Assembly (NCBI GenBank): GCA_958430865.1
Contig: CAUDNR010000879.1
Location: forward strand, 3,325 to 67,324
Source of the DNA: Entrophospora sp. SA101
Taxonomy: Eukaryota > Glomeromycota > Glomeromycetes > Entrophosporales > Entrophosporaceae
DNA length: 64,000 bases
Direction: 5' to 3'
Shown: piece by piece, positions 60,476 through 64,000 of the stretch
Layout of the letters: the number at the start of each line of letters is the position of its first letter
How positions within the stretch are numbered: the first letter of the stretch is position 1
Notes under the pieces: generated by a model
What the model was told of the DNA's origin: nothing
Database searches by the model: none
The model's input: only the letters and a program-made list of their open reading frames with translations
Position numbers and translations under genes: made by a program

Positions 60476-63400
60476 TTGGCATGCAGTTGGGTGATGCTAA
60501 TTTCAATTGACGGCCAACTATAAAGAAGTTTTGAAAGATTAGTAATCATAATTGTAATAATCAATTTTTCTTGTAATATTTTTAATGTCGATACAATGTT
60601 GACATTAATTTATCAATTGTATTATGTTTATAGATTTTTCATCAAATGAATTTATATGTACTCAATTAAGATAGTAAATGTAGAGATGATTTTTTTATTG
60701 TTTATGTCTAAAATAAAAATAAAAATTCATTTGAGAAACTAATAAATTAAAACTGTTACAAGTGATAGAAATTCTATCTTTATTACTAGCACTGTGATCA
60801 TGTGATATATTATTGTTATTAGCATGTAGAATTTATTCATTTTTAAAAGACAGTATGAAATTAAAGAAATTCAGTTAAAAAGTGCTTTGACTAAAGGACT
60901 AACTGAATTATTTAAAACATTTAAAATTATGAATATGGATAATTTCGACATAAATAAATTGTTTAACTTTAAAACTTTGAACAAAGACATTACTGATCAG
61001 AACTAGTTTAATGAATCTTTTCTTTTAGCTAACACATTATCCTTCAATAATAATTTTCATAAAAGAGCAATTTTCATCAAAATGCAAATATATCTTTTGA
61101 CTTCAGACTCGAAGCGTCAAGCAAACAAATTTCACGTGCTCGGAAGACTACTCTAGAAACTATATTTTAAATTCAGCTAGCTATCAGTCAATTAAATGCC
61201 GTCGAACTTTAAACAACATTGCCATCATGTAGATTTTCAAGAATTTTTTCAAGTAAATAATGGATTAGAAAAATTCATCATATACAGTTCAGCAGTCGTT
61301 GTATTTATTTCACATTTTGGTATAAAGCATGCGAGTTGTCATCACCGTCATTTAATAATCATATTTGAACCACAGAAAATCTCATATAGTAATTTTTTTT
61401 ATGCTTTCAAGAATCCATCCATACAAATCAATAAACCCATCACTGTCATTAGGACATTTTTTTGGGTGCATTTTATGGAATAGTTATAGGCCTGCCATAA
61501 TGTTTATATGATGCTGCGCAAAACTTATAAAATTTTAAGTTTGTAAGTTTTATGGCAAGCTCCATAATATTATATATTCATATTAAATAACATGATTAAT
61601 TTGCATTGGACAATTAGGGCATATCTTTTACACTCATAAACAAACTCCCCGGAATGTCTAGAAAATAATAATATAAAAAAAATAAGTTTTGTTTCATCAT
61701 TATCAAGAAGCAAAATAAAACGTTCATAACAAGTCGTCCAACAAGTTATGGCCACGATGAGCTTTTAAATTTTTCATGTATCCTATTCACCACAGGCCCT
61801 TGACACTGCAGTCAGCGGCTTTTCGGATGAAAGAGAGAACGTTCATAATAGGTCGTCCACCATACATTAGGTCTGGTTACCTAACTGGTAACTTTCACAA
61901 GTTATGGACACGGAGTGCTTTCAATTTCTTTTCTTTTAAATCCTAGTAGCAGTGTAACTTCAGATACATAATAACTCGACAATTACTTAGTGAGTAAAAA
62001 ATACTCACTCGGTCCTTACAAGACTTATTTTACGGTTGCCCAATGATCTTTTAATGTTGAGCTCAAATTTTCTGCCTTTATAAACGGCCATGATTGATTT
62101 TACAATTAACATTAAACAATACATTTTCATATTTATTAAATATAAACGAAGGTCACACGGACGTTCTTGAAGATGTTAGTGCACCAAATACAGACCACGA
62201 CTTACCAACACGAGTTAAACCCAAAATTTATGTTTTACGCACGTGTACAAACGTGCAGAATTTCGTGTTACAAATAAAAATCCGGAATTTTATTAGTTTA
62301 ACCGTTTAAGGGATAAGTTTACGCCAGAAAAATTTTCCAGACTGGCCTCACAAGCCTCAATCATATCTCTCCATGGTATAGACCTCGGAATACCGGAGTT
62401 GGAGTTCATAGATCATCCGTAGATGTCAATGATTCCAGAAGATCTGAGAATTAAAATCTTTGGCGCTTTCATTAAAGACATGATTCAACATAAGAAATAT
62501 TCCATTGCCTTTTGTTTTTATAAAAGGTTTGTTGAAAATTGATGCAAAAACATTGACAATGTAAATACCTTCGGATATTGGTCCAAGAAATAAATTTATG
62601 TCTTCTGCCAGTCAATTTCATATAAACAATATTATCTCACTAGAAATTAATCAGACGACTCGCACAAAATTACAATATAAAAATCATCTCAAATGTGTCA
62701 GCATAACTTTTTTAATTGTATTGAATTATTTTTTAGCAATATTGTTATTTTAACGCTTGGTATAAATCGTTCTTGGTCTGTTTCTTTTGATCAAATGAAA
62801 TTCAACATTCTTAAATTTTGCAGCAGTGGTTTTAAATTTTTCTTTTGGAATTTCTACTGCGTATAAAGATAAAGCAAACATTGATAAATAAATTTGCTAA
62901 ATTATTTAATACAGGCAATGTATATTGATAATTGATTTTGACATTTTCATTTTTAACCTGAAATACTCCCTTGAATCTAACATAGTCAAACAATACCAGT
63001 TCTCTGGGAATCGCCGGCTTCAAAATCAATAAAAACTGGAATTACCCTATAACTAATTTGATCAACAGGAAATGTTTTGGGCTAGAGGTTGGCACCGCGC
63101 AAAATTTCTTTGACCGTTAAAATTAAGAGCTAACCGGTTAAAAAAATACCTTAACCGGTTAACGATCCCAACTCCTATTTTGGGCAAATCTTAATTAAAA
63201 TTTCTCCTTTTAACAACAGAAATAAAGTTGGTTTTTTTTGAAAATGTATCAATGATTTGCAGAGTCACCTGACTTGTTCAATTTTTTTGCGCCTAAAAAA
63301 CAATAATCAAATCAATGGGTTCTATAAAAAATATAAATATTAGGCACAACAAAACAACTAAAGTGAAACTCATAAGAATCGTTAAATTGATAAATTGATT

Positions 63401-64000
63401 GTTGATAAAATTGAACATCATCAATGAAATAAATCATTGTTAATATTAATGGGTAAAATTATGTATCTTAACAACATTTATTCTTTATTTATGCTGGTCC
63501 AGGAGTAGCAAGTTTTGTTCACAGGATCGAGTCAAAGATGTACAATCAATCATGGAAAAAAACTGGACTATATTGAATTTCATTATTTTAATATACCAAC
63601 ATGACACCGTATCGTTGGTCTGTAACAAGAGACCGAAACTTAGGCACAGAAGCCTTAACAATCCGCGCACAATCAAATCTCGATAAACCGAACTACCATA
63701 AACCAATTTTCACTTTATAATGATGCAAATTGGTTAGTCAAATCATATTTAATAAAGATTATTCATTAAGCCGAATCTTGATATAATTTCTACCTTACTT
63801 GATTAACCAAACCTAATTGATTGTACAAATAAAACTTTCTAAGCCGAAGATTTGTGTAATGATAAAGTTCGGTTTAAAAATAAATGTTTACACACCATCA
63901 AACAAATTTTCACCCAAATTTGTTTAATCTTCTACAAATTCAACTGCAATCTTTACTTTAACCATGTCAAGTTCTAATAAAAATAGCAAAAAAAAAACTA
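60476..64000. other. Gene-poor right end with decayed sequence
   Basis: About 3.5 kb without a supported gene. Frames up to 95 codons occur (61196-61483, 62094-62309, 63706-63485), but none has a recognisable domain or splice context. Notable local features are two TAACCGGTTAA-type motifs near 63131-63165, a near-repeated ACGTTCATAA(C/T)A(A/G)GTCGTCCA sequence at 61722 and 61831, and a degenerate segment with CGATAAACCGAACTACC and AGCCGAA motifs at 63680-63865. This is consistent with old transposon debris. Confidence 0.4.

Noticed and set aside
61196..61483. 95-codon frame near the right end
   Set aside because: No domain, no splice context and atypical composition; sits in debris.

Overview
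The window looks like nuclear DNA of an arbuscular mycorrhizal fungus (Glomeromycotina, most like Rhizophagus). The signs are very AT-rich DNA, short GT-AG introns in every recognisable gene, Asn-rich proteins with long poly-Asn tracts, remnants of the expanded kinase family with a Cys-x2-Cys zinc-like motif before the kinase domain, F-box remnants, a DUF7869-type transposase-like gene, and many transposon scraps. The organism call rests on family recognition, not on a database search.

The dominant structure is a giant inverted repeat. Bases 1580-23350 are repeated in reverse complement at 30176-51947, about 21.77 kb per arm. All paired reading frames in the two arms translate identically. 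The coordinate sum of paired positions is 53527 in the outer part and 53526 in the inner part, so there is one net indel. It is a homopolymer difference (7 A at 17848 against 8 T near 35672) inside an intron. The spacer is about 6.8 kb and contains a 10-N assembly gap (28306-28315).

From outside to inside, each arm carries: the C-terminal end of a kinase pseudogene; a decayed region with a small acidic ORF; two tandem copies of a cassette made of a small secreted peptide gene plus an array of roughly 80-107 bp units with intron-like ends (the second copy is broken); an F-box pseudogene; a simple repeat and a minisatellite; a 5-exon gene for a 916-residue Asn/Ser-rich protein; a shugoshin gene; a pogo-like transposon remnant; a complete uracil-DNA glycosylase gene; and a cluster of short palindromic repeats at the inner end.

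The spacer holds an apparently intact 5-exon DUF7869 transposase-like gene (minus strand) on one side of the gap. A frameshifted gene fragment of unknown function lies on the other side, directly against the N run.

Outside the arms, the left flank (1-1579) has the 3' part of a second ribosomal protein uS4 gene and a decayed copy of the MCM-binding-protein 3' end. The right flank (51948-64000) has the rest of the kinase pseudogene, complete ribosomal protein eL21 and uS4 genes in divergent orientation, an MCM-binding-protein gene split into two back-to-back pieces, a second kinase fragment, and about 3.5 kb of decayed DNA. Two inverted copies of a 0.5 kb repeat bracket the eL21-uS4-MCMBP block.

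Functionally the intact genes are housekeeping: translation (uS4, eL21), chromosome cohesion (shugoshin) and base-excision repair (UNG). If the inverted repeat is real, shugoshin and UNG are present twice as identical copies. The head-to-head orientation of the two arms depends on the 10-N scaffold join, so an assembly error must be excluded first.
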